A stretch of DNA of 64,000 nt, taken from the NCBI GenBank assembly GCA_937899725.1, contig CALCCA010000041.1:62001-126000 (forward strand), read 5' to 3'. This document shows, in pieces, positions 43,379 to 53,054 of this stretch. The position numbers and the translations under genes are program-made. The notes below the pieces were generated by a model. It did not search any database. It was not told the origin of the DNA and worked only from the letters and a program-made list of their open reading frames with translations. The number at the start of each line of letters is the position of its first letter. The stretch's first letter is position 1. This DNA comes from an uncultured Halomicronema sp. (GTDB taxonomy: Bacteria > Cyanobacteriota > Cyanobacteriia > Phormidesmidales > Phormidesmidaceae).

Positions 43379-43564
43379 ATGGAATCTGTTAGTCCTTCCG
43401 AGAACCCTCCGGAGCCTCCGAGTAGCCGCTTCTCTCATCTTGTTGGCGCAGTTGTTGCAGTTTTAACGTTGATGCTGCCGGTGCTGGCGATTGCCCATTA
43501 TTCTTCGGCCAATGCGCCGCCCGCGACACTACCGGGCTATCCGTTTTCGCAAACTCGTGAATGA
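43379..43564 (+). CDS. Small single-span membrane protein
   Basis: 61 residues. A polar, proline-rich start (ENPPEPPSSRF), one transmembrane helix at about 21-43 (LVGAVVAVLTLMLPVLAIAH), and a short external tail (PPATLPGYPFSQT). No family recognised. The composition is protein-like and the leader upstream is long; existence is likely but not certain. 216 bp upstream of ppa on the same strand. Confidence 0.55.
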   Translation: MESVSPSENPPEPPSSRFSHLVGAVVAVLTLMLPVLAIAHYSSANAPPATLPGYPFSQTRE

Positions 43565-43780
43565 TTGATGAGGATACTGAGCGGTTCTGCAGTCAAGTGA
43601 ACGTCTTCGCCTAAAATGCAAAGCGAAGAGTTGCCCAGCTGCGTCAAGGGGATTACATCAGTTCGCCCAGATTTACTCCCAGGACACGGGTTCAGGGTGT
43701 ATTTGATCTGAGTAGGCGGCGTTGGCGTCTTGCGCAGAGGCAGCTCCAGAGTGTTTTAGGCCCATATCTGGAGACGCATA

Positions 43781-44290
43781 GTGGATTTATCTCGTATTCC
43801 TGCCCAACCTGAACCGGGGTTGCTCAACGTCCTCGTCGAAATTCCTGCTGGTAGCAAGAACAAGTACGAGTTTGATAAGGACATGGGTGCCCTCATTCTT
43901 GACCGGGTGCTTTTTTCTTCAGTGCAATACCCTTACGACTATGGGTTTGTGCCCAATACCCTCGCTGATGATGGCGATCCGCTCGATGGCATGGTACTGA
44001 TAGATCAGCCGACTTTTCCGGGCTGCGTCATCGCCTCTCGCCCCATTGGCATGCTGGAAATGATTGATGGCGGCGATCGCGACGAAAAAATCCTCTGCGT
44101 CCCGGCTGAAGATCCCCGCTTTGCCCAAGTCAATTCTTTAGACGACATTGCCGCCCATCGCCTAGATGAAATTGCTGAGTTCTTCCGTAGCTATAAGAAC
44201 CTCGAGAACAAGGTCACGGAAATTCTCGGCTGGCAAAATGTCGACAAGGTGAAACCGCTCGTTCAGCAATGTATCGAAGCCGTGAAATAA
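43781..44290 (+). CDS. ppa: Inorganic pyrophosphatase
   Basis: 169 residues from a GTG start (product [20 protein letters not shown], the family's usual beginning). Family I soluble enzyme hydrolysing pyrophosphate to phosphate. Active-site residues are visible in [31 protein letters not shown] and [11 protein letters not shown] (metal-binding aspartates), and [11 protein letters not shown]. Complete. A structured segment follows the gene at 44311-44419. Confidence 0.97.
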   Translation: MDLSRIPAQPEPGLLNVLVEIPAGSKNKYEFDKDMGALILDRVLFSSVQYPYDYGFVPNTLADDGDPLDGMVLIDQPTFPGCVIASRPIGMLEMIDGGDRDEKILCVPAEDPRFAQVNSLDDIAAHRLDEIAEFFRSYKNLENKVTEILGWQNVDKVKPLVQQCIEAVK

Positions 44291-44310
44291 CCCTTGCCGC
44301 GTAGGTTCAT

Positions 44311-44419
44311 TCAGGTAGTGGGGATGGGTACTGTAAGCAGGAGAGGTGCTTCTAGCGATTTTGCTCAGGTTCAGACATTGTCCTGCTCACACGCTACAGC
44401 CCCTGTGCCAACTACCTGA
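44311..44419 (+). ncRNA. Candidate structured RNA element (109 nt)
   Basis: Nested pairings: TCAGGTAGT (44311-44319) with ACTACCTGA (44411-44419), CTGTA (44331-44335) with TACAG (44395-44399), and AGCAGGA (44336-44342) with TCCTGCT (44381-44387). They form a long closed stem with a 38-nt terminal loop containing GCTTCTAGC. Located between ppa and the MBL gene, both on the plus strand. No poly-T follows. Could be a processing/stability element of the ppa transcript, a leader of the next gene, or a mobile hairpin. Confidence 0.4.
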
Positions 44420-44581
44420 TTGGCTGTCAGTCACTTTTTTAGAAGCGGGTTTGCCCTTAAGTTATAAAAACTACTAAAACTTCCTGAGGATATTTAAATC
44501 CATCAGAATATATAGCAATAGCTAATCGAATTCCACCGCTGGTGGGCCTTTACCATTTATTAAAATCGATAAGTACGATTG

Positions 44582-45535
44582 ATGACCGCTAATCGTCCCA
44601 TGCCAGATGCAGAAGCTTCTATGCTGACTCAACATCCCTCAAACCCTTCAATTCATGGAGGTCTTTCAGCGGTGTCATCGTCTGACTCATCCCAAGGGTT
44701 TACAGTGCAGTTCTGGGGGGTGCGGGGCAGTGTGCCCACCCCAGGTGCCGACACCGTGCGATATGGCGGCAATACCGCCTGTGTTGAAGTTTTGTTGGGT
44801 CAGGATCGCATCATTTTTGACGGTGGTACGGGGCTACGGGTTTTAGGCAAGCATTTGCTGCAGCAAGACCACCCCGTGACCGCCCAAATCCTCTTTACTC
44901 ATACCCATTGGGACCGCATTCAGGGATTTCCCTTTTTTGGGCCGGCCTTCATTCCCGGCAATCAGTTCGATATTTATGGCGCAACGGCGGCGAACGGCGC
45001 TTCGATCAAACAGCGGCTAACCGACCAAATGCTGCGGCCCAACTTTTTTACGCCGTTGCAAAAAATGTCGGCGACGATGTCGTTTCATACGATGATCGCG
45101 GGCAATATTATTACGCTGGAAAATGGGGCCACCATTGAAACCGTCACGCTGAATTCGCGTACCAGTGCGTTGGGCTTCCGCATCACTTACCAGGGGAAGT
45201 CGTTGGTCTACGCCACCGATAGCAATACCACTGCTGCTGGCCCTGATCCCAACTTGCTCTATCTGTCTCAGGGGGCCGATTTGCTCATTTATGGCGGCGC
45301 TTATTCAGAAACGGTCGATCTAGATGTCGAACGCGATGCCGCGATGCCCTGTGACCAAAATATCGAGATCGCCGAAAAGACTCAAGTCAAAGAAATGGTG
45401 CTGTTTCACCATAATCCGCTCCATGATGACGACTATCTAGACCATGTTGAGATGGAAATTCATAATCGCTGCCCGCAGCTACGACTGGCCCGCGAAGGCA
45501 TGATTATGCAGCTCGCAGCTCACCGGCTGCACTAG
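44582..45535 (+). CDS. MBL-fold metallo-hydrolase
   Basis: 317 residues (ATG 44582; a TTG precedes it). After about 40 disordered residues: FTVQFWGVRGSVPTPG and RYGGNTACVEV, typical of the PhnP/RNase Z-like MBL branch. The metal motif reads HTHWDRIQGFPFF: the usual second His after Asp (HxHxDH) is Arg here. Later ligands are YATDSNTT and LFHHNPLHDDDYLD. Probably a hydrolase of phosphodiester or cyclic-nucleotide-like substrates, but with one metal ligand changed. The upstream 160 bp are AT-rich and promoter-like. Confidence 0.85.
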   Translation: MTANRPMPDAEASMLTQHPSNPSIHGGLSAVSSSDSSQGFTVQFWGVRGSVPTPGADTVRYGGNTACVEVLLGQDRIIFDGGTGLRVLGKHLLQQDHPVTAQILFTHTHWDRIQGFPFFGPAFIPGNQFDIYGATAANGASIKQRLTDQMLRPNFFTPLQKMSATMSFHTMIAGNIITLENGATIETVTLNSRTSALGFRITYQGKSLVYATDSNTTAAGPDPNLLYLSQGADLLIYGGAYSETVDLDVERDAAMPCDQNIEIAEKTQVKEMVLFHHNPLHDDDYLDHVEMEIHNRCPQLRLAREGMIMQLAAHRLH

Positions 45536-45857
45536 CTGGCATCAGCGGTTAATCAGCCCAGCCCTCACCCGCTGACCAATAAGCACTAGAGTGGCCATGA
45601 GCCTTGTTAAGGGTCAGTACACGACTTGACATGGCAGAATTCGGAATGCAGAAGCCCATCGGATGGGGATTTCAGCCATCTGAAGTGGCCCCATCAAACT
45701 GCGGCTGGCGACAGCAGTCGCCAGTCAGGTGAGGAAAAGACGACGGAGTCATCGCAGACGGCGGAATTCAGAGGGCGGCATTTGGCCGGTGTTCTATCCC
45801 AGTCAGCCCGACACCGCTGGCTGGCTGGGATAACGAAGTGGCATTGTCTGGGTAACG
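45536..45857. other. Gap between convergent genes
   Basis: 322 bp with no gene. It contains the hairpin at 45795-45832 (listed separately) and a short CTGGCGAC/GTCGCCAG hairpin at about 45703-45722. Confidence 0.4.
45795..45832 (-). terminator. Hairpin terminator-like structure after 45858 gene
   Basis: TATCCCAGTCAGCC (45795-45808) pairs with GGCTGGCTGGGATA (45819-45832), 13 of 14 positions, 10-nt loop. Located 26 bp beyond the minus-strand stop at 45858. No clear T-run. Confidence 0.5.
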
Positions 45858-46883
45858 CTATCCACTGCTGGGAGGCAACTGGGGCAAGATCGCCTCGGTC
45901 GATTCAGACGCGTCTGAGGCCGTGGCAGCGATCGCTAAATTCCACCGTTCGTCGAGCACGGCCACCCCGGCGCCCAGCACCTCGGCCAGGGTACTGTTGA
46001 GCCGGTAAAGGGCCACAGCCCCCAGCACGATCGCCGCCGGAAACGTGGGGGTCAAGACCGTGAGCACAGTCGCTTCAAAAACGCCCAGACCACTGGGGGC
46101 ACCGGGCACCACCAGACCGAGCAGCCAGGCTAGGCTAAACGCCCCCAAAATTCGCCAGATATCGGTCAGCCCCAGGGAACCGAGCGCTAAAAAACACAGT
46201 AGAAATCCCACCCCGCGAAAGACGACAAAGCCGATCTCACCCAAGAGCGGCCAGAGGGGATAGCGCTTGAGTTCAGGAATGTTAGTTTCCGCCTCGGCAG
46301 CGGTCGGCTGGATTGCGGTCGGCTGGATTTCTGTTTGCTTGATCTTGGCCTGCGCTAACCACTTCAGCACCGGGTTCAAAACACGGGGGTGAATGGCCAC
46401 GAGGACACCCACCAAAATCAAACCCTGCAGCCAATTAGCGGGCAAGCTCACCATGGCGATCGCGAGCGCCGCCACGGCCATCAATAACGGTTCCAAAATT
46501 ACGCCGGTAATCGCCGTACCCGTGGACGTATCAGCGGCCCTTAAAAATTGAATGCGCCCGACAAAATGCCAGACATTACCGGGCAGATATTTGCCGAGGT
46601 TGGTCTTCAAATAGGCAATGATCGCTCCCTCTCTGGGAATTGGTGCCGCCAATAGCCGCAAAATCCAATACCACACCCAACCCGACCAGATGTGGGCCAA
46701 CAGCGTGACTCCCAAAGCCAACAACAGCTGGGCGATCGCATAGGGTGCCAACCGTAATGACAAGACCTGTTGCCAGTTCTGGCGCAGGGTATGCAGCACA
46801 AACCCCAGCGTCAACGCCAGCACGAACCAGCGCAGATAAGGCTTCGCACGCTTGAGCAGGGGTTTGAGCGACGATATATTCAC
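45858..46883 (-). CDS. Lysylphosphatidylglycerol-synthase TM-region-like membrane protein (UPF0104)
   Basis: 341 residues with about eight hydrophobic helices. Family wording includes YLKTNLGKYLPGNVWHFVGR and VVPGAPSGLGVFEATVLTVL, as in the flippase half of MprF-type proteins and their many stand-alone relatives. The lysyl-transferase domain is absent. A cytoplasmic loop near 185-205 contains a short IQPTAIQPTA duplication. Possibly a lipid or glycan carrier flippase; unproven. Confidence 0.85.
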   Translation of the reverse strand: MNISSLKPLLKRAKPYLRWFVLALTLGFVLHTLRQNWQQVLSLRLAPYAIAQLLLALGVTLLAHIWSGWVWYWILRLLAAPIPREGAIIAYLKTNLGKYLPGNVWHFVGRIQFLRAADTSTGTAITGVILEPLLMAVAALAIAMVSLPANWLQGLILVGVLVAIHPRVLNPVLKWLAQAKIKQTEIQPTAIQPTAAEAETNIPELKRYPLWPLLGEIGFVVFRGVGFLLCFLALGSLGLTDIWRILGAFSLAWLLGLVVPGAPSGLGVFEATVLTVLTPTFPAAIVLGAVALYRLNSTLAEVLGAGVAVLDERWNLAIAATASDASESTEAILPQLPPSSG

Positions 46884-47093
46884 AGACTGTTTCCTGAGGC
46901 GGTGACCGCTATTCTAGGGTGCGTCATCGGTAAATTGCCAGGCCCTAGTGAGACTAGCCTTACCAGCCCGCGCCACAAACTCAGCTCGGGGCGGAAGCCA
47001 TTGTGGTACCGACATTGAGCCGCTAACTGATGATTTCTCAGCTTATGTTGCCCGACTCATGCGGAGCAATTGCGGCAGCAGCCAGCCCGGCCA

Positions 47094-47810
47094 TCAGCGG
47101 CAAGGCATGGGCAGCCCAACAGGCTGATAACTGCGGGTGACCCGCCCGGCCCCGCGAAGCTGACGGTAATAAAAATAGCTAATCGGATCTTGCAAATTCA
47201 CAATTGAGTCGATGCCGACGCCGTTTCTCCCGTGATCGCGGCCCGAACTGTGCAGATAGTTGCCCTGGCCGATGTAGAGCGCCACGTGAGTGGTGCGATC
47301 GCCCGCCCCAAAAAATAGCAAATCGCCTGGCTGTAGGGCTCCCCCAGCCACCGGCTCGGTGAAATCTTGCTGCTGATAGGAATCTCGCGGCAGCCTGATG
47401 CCCGCTGAGGCAAAGGCCGTCTGCACCAATCCAGAGCAGTCAAAGTCAGGCCCCACCGTGCCCCCCCATAGGTACGTATTCGGCGGGCTGGTAGCGTTGT
47501 AGGCAAACCGCATCACAGCCGGTAGAGCCGCCGCAATGGTTTGAGCGGTAGCGGTGGGGGGCTGATAGGGCTGTGGGGCCAACGCTAACGCCGCCACCGA
47601 TGCAGCGGGTAACCAACCGGCATAATCGTCTTCACAGAGGCAGACCTGAATCGCCTTCGCCAGGGGCGACTCGGGCTGGTGAATCAGCCGCAATTGCCGA
47701 CCGGCTCGCGCTTGAGTCACCAGCCCCTGACAGGCTTCAGAACCATATAAATTGAGGTTGGCAACGCAGCGGTATTCTGCGCCTATTTGAATCTCAGTAA
47801 TACAAACCAT
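47094..47810 (-). CDS. NlpC/P60 cell-wall endopeptidase with SH3b domain
   Basis: 238 residues. N-terminal SH3b-type domain (1-80; GAEYRCVANLNLYGSEAC), then the NlpC/P60 papain-like domain. Catalytic residues are C125 (DFDCSGLVQTAF), H175 (THVALYIG) and H187 (NYLHSSGRD). Length and order match the cyanobacterial gamma-D-glutamyl-diamino acid endopeptidases known structurally from Anabaena/Nostoc. It trims murein peptides. No signal peptide, as in those relatives. Confidence 0.92.
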   Translation of the reverse strand: MVCITEIQIGAEYRCVANLNLYGSEACQGLVTQARAGRQLRLIHQPESPLAKAIQVCLCEDDYAGWLPAASVAALALAPQPYQPPTATAQTIAAALPAVMRFAYNATSPPNTYLWGGTVGPDFDCSGLVQTAFASAGIRLPRDSYQQQDFTEPVAGGALQPGDLLFFGAGDRTTHVALYIGQGNYLHSSGRDHGRNGVGIDSIVNLQDPISYFYYRQLRGAGRVTRSYQPVGLPMPCR

Positions 47811-47932
47811 CGGGATCCGGTTACTCTGGCAATCGTTACTTTAAGCAAACATCTGCCGGCCTCCTGCACGATCGCCCCAGTCCCAGCCGACAATAGAGAA
47901 TTATAAAAGACCACTCTCAATTGTTGAAGGCC

Positions 47933-49102
47933 ATGACATCGACCCGCCCCCTCCATCGCCCTACCGTGAGTCCGGCCCCGCCACCCTCGCTGGCTCCTCT
48001 AGCGGTGCCCGCTCGGTTACTGCTGGGGCCGGGGCCATCGAATGTCGAGCCCTCAGTGGTCGCCGCGATGAACTGCCAGCCCATCGGCCACCTCGACCCA
48101 GCTTATTTGCAAATGATGGATGAGGTGCAGACGCTCTTGCGCTACACCTGGCAAACCGAGAATGAGCTGACCTATGCCGTGGCCGGTACTGGTTCCGCTG
48201 CGATGGAGGCGACGCTAGCCAACGTGGTTGAACCCGGCGATCGCGTGCTGGTGGGCGTCATGGGCTATTTTGGGCATCGCTTGGTCGATATGGCCGGTCG
48301 CTATGGGGCCGACGTGCGCACCATGCAAAAACCCTGGGGTCAGGTTTTTGCCCTGGCAGAAGTGCGAGCCGCGCTAGAGCAGCAGCGGCCAGCGGTGCTC
48401 GCCCTCGTCCATGCGGAAACCTCGACCGGGGCGCGACAACCGCTTGAAGGCATCGGTGAGTTATGTCGAGAATTTGACTGTTTGCTGATTGCCGATACGG
48501 TCACCAGTTTGGGGGGCGTCCCCATTTGGCTCGACCAGTGGCAGGTGGATTTGGCCTATAGCTGCAGCCAAAAAGGATTGAGCTGCTCCCCCGGCATTTC
48601 GCCTTTCACCATGGGGCCGCGGGCGATCGCCAAAATGGAGCGGCGTCAAACCCCAGTCGCGAATTGGTACTTAGATGCGGGGCTGCTGCGCCGCTATTGG
48701 GGCAGCGATCGCGTCTACCACCACACGGCGCCAGTCAATCTGACGTTTGCCCTGCGGGAAGCGCTGCGTCTGCTGGCCGAAGAGGGGCTGGAGGCCCGCT
48801 GGCAACGGCACCAGACCACGGCAGAAGCCTTGTGGTCGGGACTCGAATCACTAGGCCTGGCCTGTCACGTTGAGCGCGACTATCGGCTCCCGACTCTGAC
48901 CACCGTCAAGGTGCCAGCAGGCATTGATGCGAAAGCCGTGATCCGCACCTTATTGCACGATCACAACATCGAGATTGGCGGCGGCTTAGGGGAGCTCGCC
49001 GGCCAGGTCTGGCGCGTCGGCTTGATGGGGGCCAACAGCCACCCTGACCGGGTTGAAACCCTGCTGACAACCTTGGATCAAGTTCTGCATGAGCTGAAGT
49101 AA
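47933..49102 (+). CDS. Class V aminotransferase (alanine/serine-glyoxylate type)
   Basis: 389 residues from ATG 47933 (a TTG at 47921 is in frame). PLP-dependent: LLLGPGPSNVEPSVVAAM start, AVAGTGSAAMEATLANVV cofactor region, LIADTVTSLGGVPI, and the Schiff-base lysine (about K214) in YSCSQKGLSCSPGISPF. Probably transaminates glyoxylate to glycine in photorespiration. Serine, alanine or aspartate as donor cannot be decided. It is followed after 16 bp by a universal stress protein gene, probably one transcript. Confidence 0.93.
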   Translation: MTSTRPLHRPTVSPAPPPSLAPLAVPARLLLGPGPSNVEPSVVAAMNCQPIGHLDPAYLQMMDEVQTLLRYTWQTENELTYAVAGTGSAAMEATLANVVEPGDRVLVGVMGYFGHRLVDMAGRYGADVRTMQKPWGQVFALAEVRAALEQQRPAVLALVHAETSTGARQPLEGIGELCREFDCLLIADTVTSLGGVPIWLDQWQVDLAYSCSQKGLSCSPGISPFTMGPRAIAKMERRQTPVANWYLDAGLLRRYWGSDRVYHHTAPVNLTFALREALRLLAEEGLEARWQRHQTTAEALWSGLESLGLACHVERDYRLPTLTTVKVPAGIDAKAVIRTLLHDHNIEIGGGLGELAGQVWRVGLMGANSHPDRVETLLTTLDQVLHELK

Positions 49103-49118
49103 CCGCCAGGAGGTGGCG

Positions 49119-49619
49119 ATGTACGGCAAGATTCTAGTGGCCTTCGGCGAAGAAGACCCGCTTAATCAAAAGGTCCTATCAGAGGCCAGCGCGATCGCGG
49201 TGGCCGAGCATGGTGTCCTGAATTTGCTCCATGTTTTATTGCCGGCGGAGGCGGGACTGCCTGATACGGGCTATGTCACCGCCGACGGCATCAATGCTAC
49301 GGCGAAGGTCGAAGCCTTTCGGCTTTATTTAGAGCAGTGGCAAGGGTGGCGGCAGCAAAATCAGCAATCGCTCAGGGAGCAGGTCAACCAGCTGCAAGCC
49401 CAGGGGGTGACCGCTGAGTGGTCGCAAGCCGTCGGAGATGCCGGACGACAAATTTGCCGCGTGGCTAAAGACTGGTCGGCCGATGTCATTGTGCTAGGTC
49501 GCCATCAACGCTCAGGTATTCAAGAGATCCTGCTGGGCAGCGTCAGCAACTATGTGATGCACCACGCCAGCTGTTCTGTGCTCATTGTGCAAAATGTCGA
49601 GGCCGCTGCTAGCGCTTAG
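49119..49619 (+). CDS. Universal stress protein (UspA family)
   Basis: 166 residues from ATG 49119, placed 6 nt after a perfect AGGAGG ribosome site that overlaps the GTG at 49113. KILVAFGEEDPLNQKVLSEA start and the ATP-binding C-terminal motif VIVLGRHQRSGIQEILLGSV followed by SCSVLIVQ are characteristic. A helical insertion (LYLEQWQGWRQQNQQSLREQ) sits between the halves, common in cyanobacterial members. ATP-binding stress protein; the partner is unknown. Confidence 0.93.
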   Translation: MYGKILVAFGEEDPLNQKVLSEASAIAVAEHGVLNLLHVLLPAEAGLPDTGYVTADGINATAKVEAFRLYLEQWQGWRQQNQQSLREQVNQLQAQGVTAEWSQAVGDAGRQICRVAKDWSADVIVLGRHQRSGIQEILLGSVSNYVMHHASCSVLIVQNVEAAASA

Positions 49620-49782
49620 GAACGACTCACTCAACGACTCGCGCAAAATCAGCAGGGGCGACCCACTTTGCCCTGACTAGGAACGGAGTGTAATAGCATA
49701 GACGAGCCCGGCAAAGGGCGATCGCGAGCGCTGATGCCTCCGTCATCGAGCCATTGTCAGACCTTAATTATTCTCTGCCCCT

Positions 49783-50259
49783 ATGGATGAGCTACAGCAA
49801 CAAATTCAGACACTGATTCAAGATGCCCCAAATGATGGCGTCACTGGCCCCACCGTAGAAGCGATTTCACCCGTATTAGTCGCGATCGCTGAGCGGCTCA
49901 AGCAGCCTCAATACTATATTTTGCAAACCCTGAGTCAAAGCTGGGTCATGACGACCCTCAGCAACCGACAACAGGCCAGCGTCCGGAAAAATGTGCTGTA
50001 CGCCTTTCCGACCCTGCAGGATGCGGCGGCTGATCCGCAGACTTCAAAAAACCCGCAAATCATGGCATTGCCGACGCCAGTAACCCACATTCTGTTTCAG
50101 ATGTTGGCGCTCAAAAGCCTTGATAGCATTATCTTCTTTGACATTCCTGGCAATCTCAAACAGGGCACGGAAGTCCAAAGACAAGAGTTTCAGGCGATGG
50201 TGCAAACGCATCTTCAAGAGTCGCAGGGGTATGTTGACCCGAATGCCAATATTGGCTAG
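49783..50259 (+). CDS. Conserved hypothetical protein
   Basis: 158 residues, soluble, no family named with confidence. ELQQQIQTLIQDAPNDGVTG start, PQYYILQTLSQSWVMTTLSN and VLYAFPTLQDAAADPQ middle, DSIIFFDIPGNLKQGTEVQR end. It has the look of a resident cyanobacterial protein in codon use. 163 bp after the stress protein gene. No motif suggests an activity. Confidence 0.65.
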   Translation: MDELQQQIQTLIQDAPNDGVTGPTVEAISPVLVAIAERLKQPQYYILQTLSQSWVMTTLSNRQQASVRKNVLYAFPTLQDAAADPQTSKNPQIMALPTPVTHILFQMLALKSLDSIIFFDIPGNLKQGTEVQRQEFQAMVQTHLQESQGYVDPNANIG

Positions 50260-50621
50260 AGATCGTAAACGCCCCCGTTTCAAATGAGCCCCAAAACGCC
50301 CCCAATCGGCAGATATGGTGGCAACGACTGGTGAGATTGCTGCCTTTTGAACCAGCGTCATCGCTTAATAACCGCTAATCATGGCTGGGGAGATCCTCAC
50401 CTGCTAGTGACCATCAACCGGCTGCGCCTTTGCTAGGGTAGCGGTGAAGATACTGACTCAACGGCATCGCTGATCACCAGCGTTGGCCAGATGGCGTTTA
50501 AGGCGGCTGGCTAAACGTTGCCAGCTGCCCAAAAGCGACAGCCTGCCGACAACTGGGTCGGCCAGAAATTGCCGTTGTTTAGCCAACAGCTCAGAGATAG
50601 TTTAAGGAGTGGGTGGCGATT
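50260..50621. other. Gap, nothing recognised
   Basis: About 360 bp without a gene, palindrome or repeat of note. The right end is the leader of the rhomboid gene with its AAGGAG ribosome site at about 50603. Confidence 0.4.
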
Positions 50622-51317
50622 ATGGCCTCTCGTAGCGATCGCGAATTGCAAGAAGAAATGCAGCGTCTGATGGCAGAAGTTGAAGCCGGTTCACCACCGG
50701 CATCCAGAGAGCAGCCAGCAACGTCGTCATCGGCCCCTCAACCGCAAAAGCCTCAGGGATTTTTGACCCAGGTAAAAGCTAATTTTTTCTTGCCGTTGTG
50801 GATTGTGGCCATTCCTTGGACCCAGGAAATTGTAGACCAGGTGTTCTTTAACGGCCAGTGGAATCTACCCTTACATCCCCGCAGCCTAGACGGCATTCCA
50901 GGAATTTTCTTGTCAGCGGTTTCCCACAGTGGCTTCGTCCACTTGATCAGCAACACCATCGGATTCGTTATTTTTAGCTGGTTGATTTTAGCGAAGAGCC
51001 GTCGCGATTACTGGATCACCCTGCTGATTGGCTGGCTGGGGGGGGGCATCGTAAGCTGGCTGCTAGGTCCGAGCAGCGTTCATGGACTCAGTGGCGTGGT
51101 GTATACCTTATTTGGCTACCTGTTGGTCATCGGTTGGCTAGAACGGCGCGTGGTCCCACTGCTGATTTCTGTCTTTGTGTTGATCAATTACAGCGCTACG
51201 CTTTGGGGCGTATTGCCCACACAGCCCATGGTCGCTTGGTGGGGACACCTGATTGGCCTGGTGCTCGGTATTATTGCTGCGTTTGGCGTGTATCAAGAAC
51301 CGCAATCGAAGTCATAA
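50622..51317 (+). CDS. Rhomboid-family intramembrane serine protease
   Basis: 231 residues from ATG 50622 (an in-frame GTG at 50613 overlaps the ribosome-site spacing). A 50-residue polar, Pro/Ser-rich start, then about six helices. Rhomboid landmarks: HLISNTIGF (His-x-x-x-Asn), GLSGVVYTLFGY (catalytic Ser in GxSG) and WWGHLIGLVLG (catalytic His). It should cleave transmembrane substrates. The catalytic pair is intact. Confidence 0.92.
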   Translation: MASRSDRELQEEMQRLMAEVEAGSPPASREQPATSSSAPQPQKPQGFLTQVKANFFLPLWIVAIPWTQEIVDQVFFNGQWNLPLHPRSLDGIPGIFLSAVSHSGFVHLISNTIGFVIFSWLILAKSRRDYWITLLIGWLGGGIVSWLLGPSSVHGLSGVVYTLFGYLLVIGWLERRVVPLLISVFVLINYSATLWGVLPTQPMVAWWGHLIGLVLGIIAAFGVYQEPQSKS

Positions 51318-51517
51318 TTGCACTGATTAAACTCAGCCTCAGAAACTGTTCTCACTCCTTGGTTAGTCAACTTTAATCCTTGATAAGTTGACGATAACCT
51401 CTTCTTTAAGAAGCGATGGTAGCTTAAAGGGCGTGATGTGTTAAACGATACGAATCTCCTGTATTGATGCATCCTCAGGGCATCTGCGTTCATCGCATCA
51501 TCAATTTTGAGAGCATC

Positions 51518-53032
51518 ATGACCGGGCTGCAGATCCATTCCACACTGGCGGACTTAGAGCTCTACCAGTATGCGGTTAAGGCGCCTTGTCTTGGCCGGAG
51601 CGTTTATCAAGTTTTAGAGAATAACTCACTGCTGCCAGGCGTTATTTTACTGACGACCACCGGCGAATTTTGGGGCATGATTTCGCGGCGGCGATTTTTA
51701 GAAGCCATGAGTCGGGCCTACGGACGAGAGCTGTTTTTGAAGCGGCCGATCGCGGTGTTATCCCGTTTCGTGGTGCAGGACGCACTGAAACTGCCGGGTC
51801 ACACGCCCATCACGGCGGCAGTTCAACAGGCGATCGCGCGCGCCCCTGAAATGCTGTATGAGCCCATCGTTGTGGAGTGTCATACCGCCGAGTCGTGCCA
51901 CTACGCCATGATCGACATGCAGGATGTCTTGCAGGCTCAGTCAGTGATTCATCAAGTCACGGCGCAGCTATTGCAAGAAAAAACGCGCACCGAGATTATG
52001 CAGACAGAAAAAATGGCGAGTCTCGGCAAGATGATGGCCGGGGTGGCTCACGAAATTCGCAATCCGGTGAATTTTATTTGGGGCAACCTCAACTACGTCG
52101 CCGAGTACTTACAGGAGCTAGCGACCCTGGTCAGAGCATTTGATCAGGAAGTCGTCAAACCCAGTCAAGAACTCCGTCAGCTGAAGAAAAAAATTGATTT
52201 GGAGTTTGTCTTAACCGATCTGCCCCACGTGATCCAAAGCATGGAAACTGGGGCCGATCGCCTACGCAATTTAGTTACGAGCCTGCGGACGTTTTCGCGC
52301 ATGGATGAGGTCAGACGTGAGCCTCTTGACCTGCATCACAGCCTCGATAGCACGCTACAAATTTTAAATAACCGCCTTAAAGAAGGCGTCATTGTGCAAA
52401 AGCACTATGCCGACAATCTGCCCAAAGTGGCCTGCTATGGCGGTCAAATTGGGCAGGTTTTTATGAACGTCATCAGCAATGCCATTGATGCCCTATTGGA
52501 ACATGAAGCATCGCTGCCCCCCGAGGCGCGGCTCAACTTTATCGCCGCTGACGACTCAACCTTTGGCCCAGTCGCTATTTGGGAACCCTGTATCACCATC
52601 GTGACTGAGCGATGCGATCGCCTCCCCGCTGGGGTGCACCCGATGCCGGAGCGCCAGGTCGCCCCGGCAGAGCATTCTCCCTGGGTCTCGATTCGCATTC
52701 GAGACAACGGCCCAGGTATTCCCCCCGAGATTCAATCGCGGGTGTTTGAAGACTTCTTTACCACGAAGGCTGTGGGCGATGGTACCGGCTTAGGATTGCC
52801 CATTACTCAACAGATCGTGGTCGAAAAACATGGCGGCCATTTGATTTTGCGATCGCCCTGTGAGCCCAGCGCCCGATCCACCAACGCCGGTACAGAGTTT
52901 GAAATTTTGCTGCCGCTGATGCTGGCCGAAAGCCTCCCTCTGAGCAGGCCACCGGAATCCCTGGAGGCTCATCAACAGACCAGAAATTCGCCCTCAGCCA
53001 TAGCGGCTACAGTTTCTCTATCACCAACGTGA
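51518..53032 (+). CDS. Sensor histidine kinase, cytoplasmic
   Basis: 504 residues from ATG 51518. No membrane helix. Residues 1-150 form a CBS-like or partner-binding input region (PGVILLTTTGEFWGMISRRR; DALKLPGHTPITAAVQQAI). HisKA has the NtrB-type box GVAHEIRNPVNFIWGNLNYV, and a long helical insert follows. HATPase motifs are NVISNAIDAL (N), IRDNGPGIPPE (G1), DGTGLGLPITQQIV (G2). About 45 loop residues interrupt the ATP domain. No response regulator is adjacent, so it is an orphan. Confidence 0.9.
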   Translation: MTGLQIHSTLADLELYQYAVKAPCLGRSVYQVLENNSLLPGVILLTTTGEFWGMISRRRFLEAMSRAYGRELFLKRPIAVLSRFVVQDALKLPGHTPITAAVQQAIARAPEMLYEPIVVECHTAESCHYAMIDMQDVLQAQSVIHQVTAQLLQEKTRTEIMQTEKMASLGKMMAGVAHEIRNPVNFIWGNLNYVAEYLQELATLVRAFDQEVVKPSQELRQLKKKIDLEFVLTDLPHVIQSMETGADRLRNLVTSLRTFSRMDEVRREPLDLHHSLDSTLQILNNRLKEGVIVQKHYADNLPKVACYGGQIGQVFMNVISNAIDALLEHEASLPPEARLNFIAADDSTFGPVAIWEPCITIVTERCDRLPAGVHPMPERQVAPAEHSPWVSIRIRDNGPGIPPEIQSRVFEDFFTTKAVGDGTGLGLPITQQIVVEKHGGHLILRSPCEPSARSTNAGTEFEILLPLMLAESLPLSRPPESLEAHQQTRNSPSAIAATVSLSPT

Positions 53033-53054
53033 GCGCTCTCACCCCTACTGCCGT

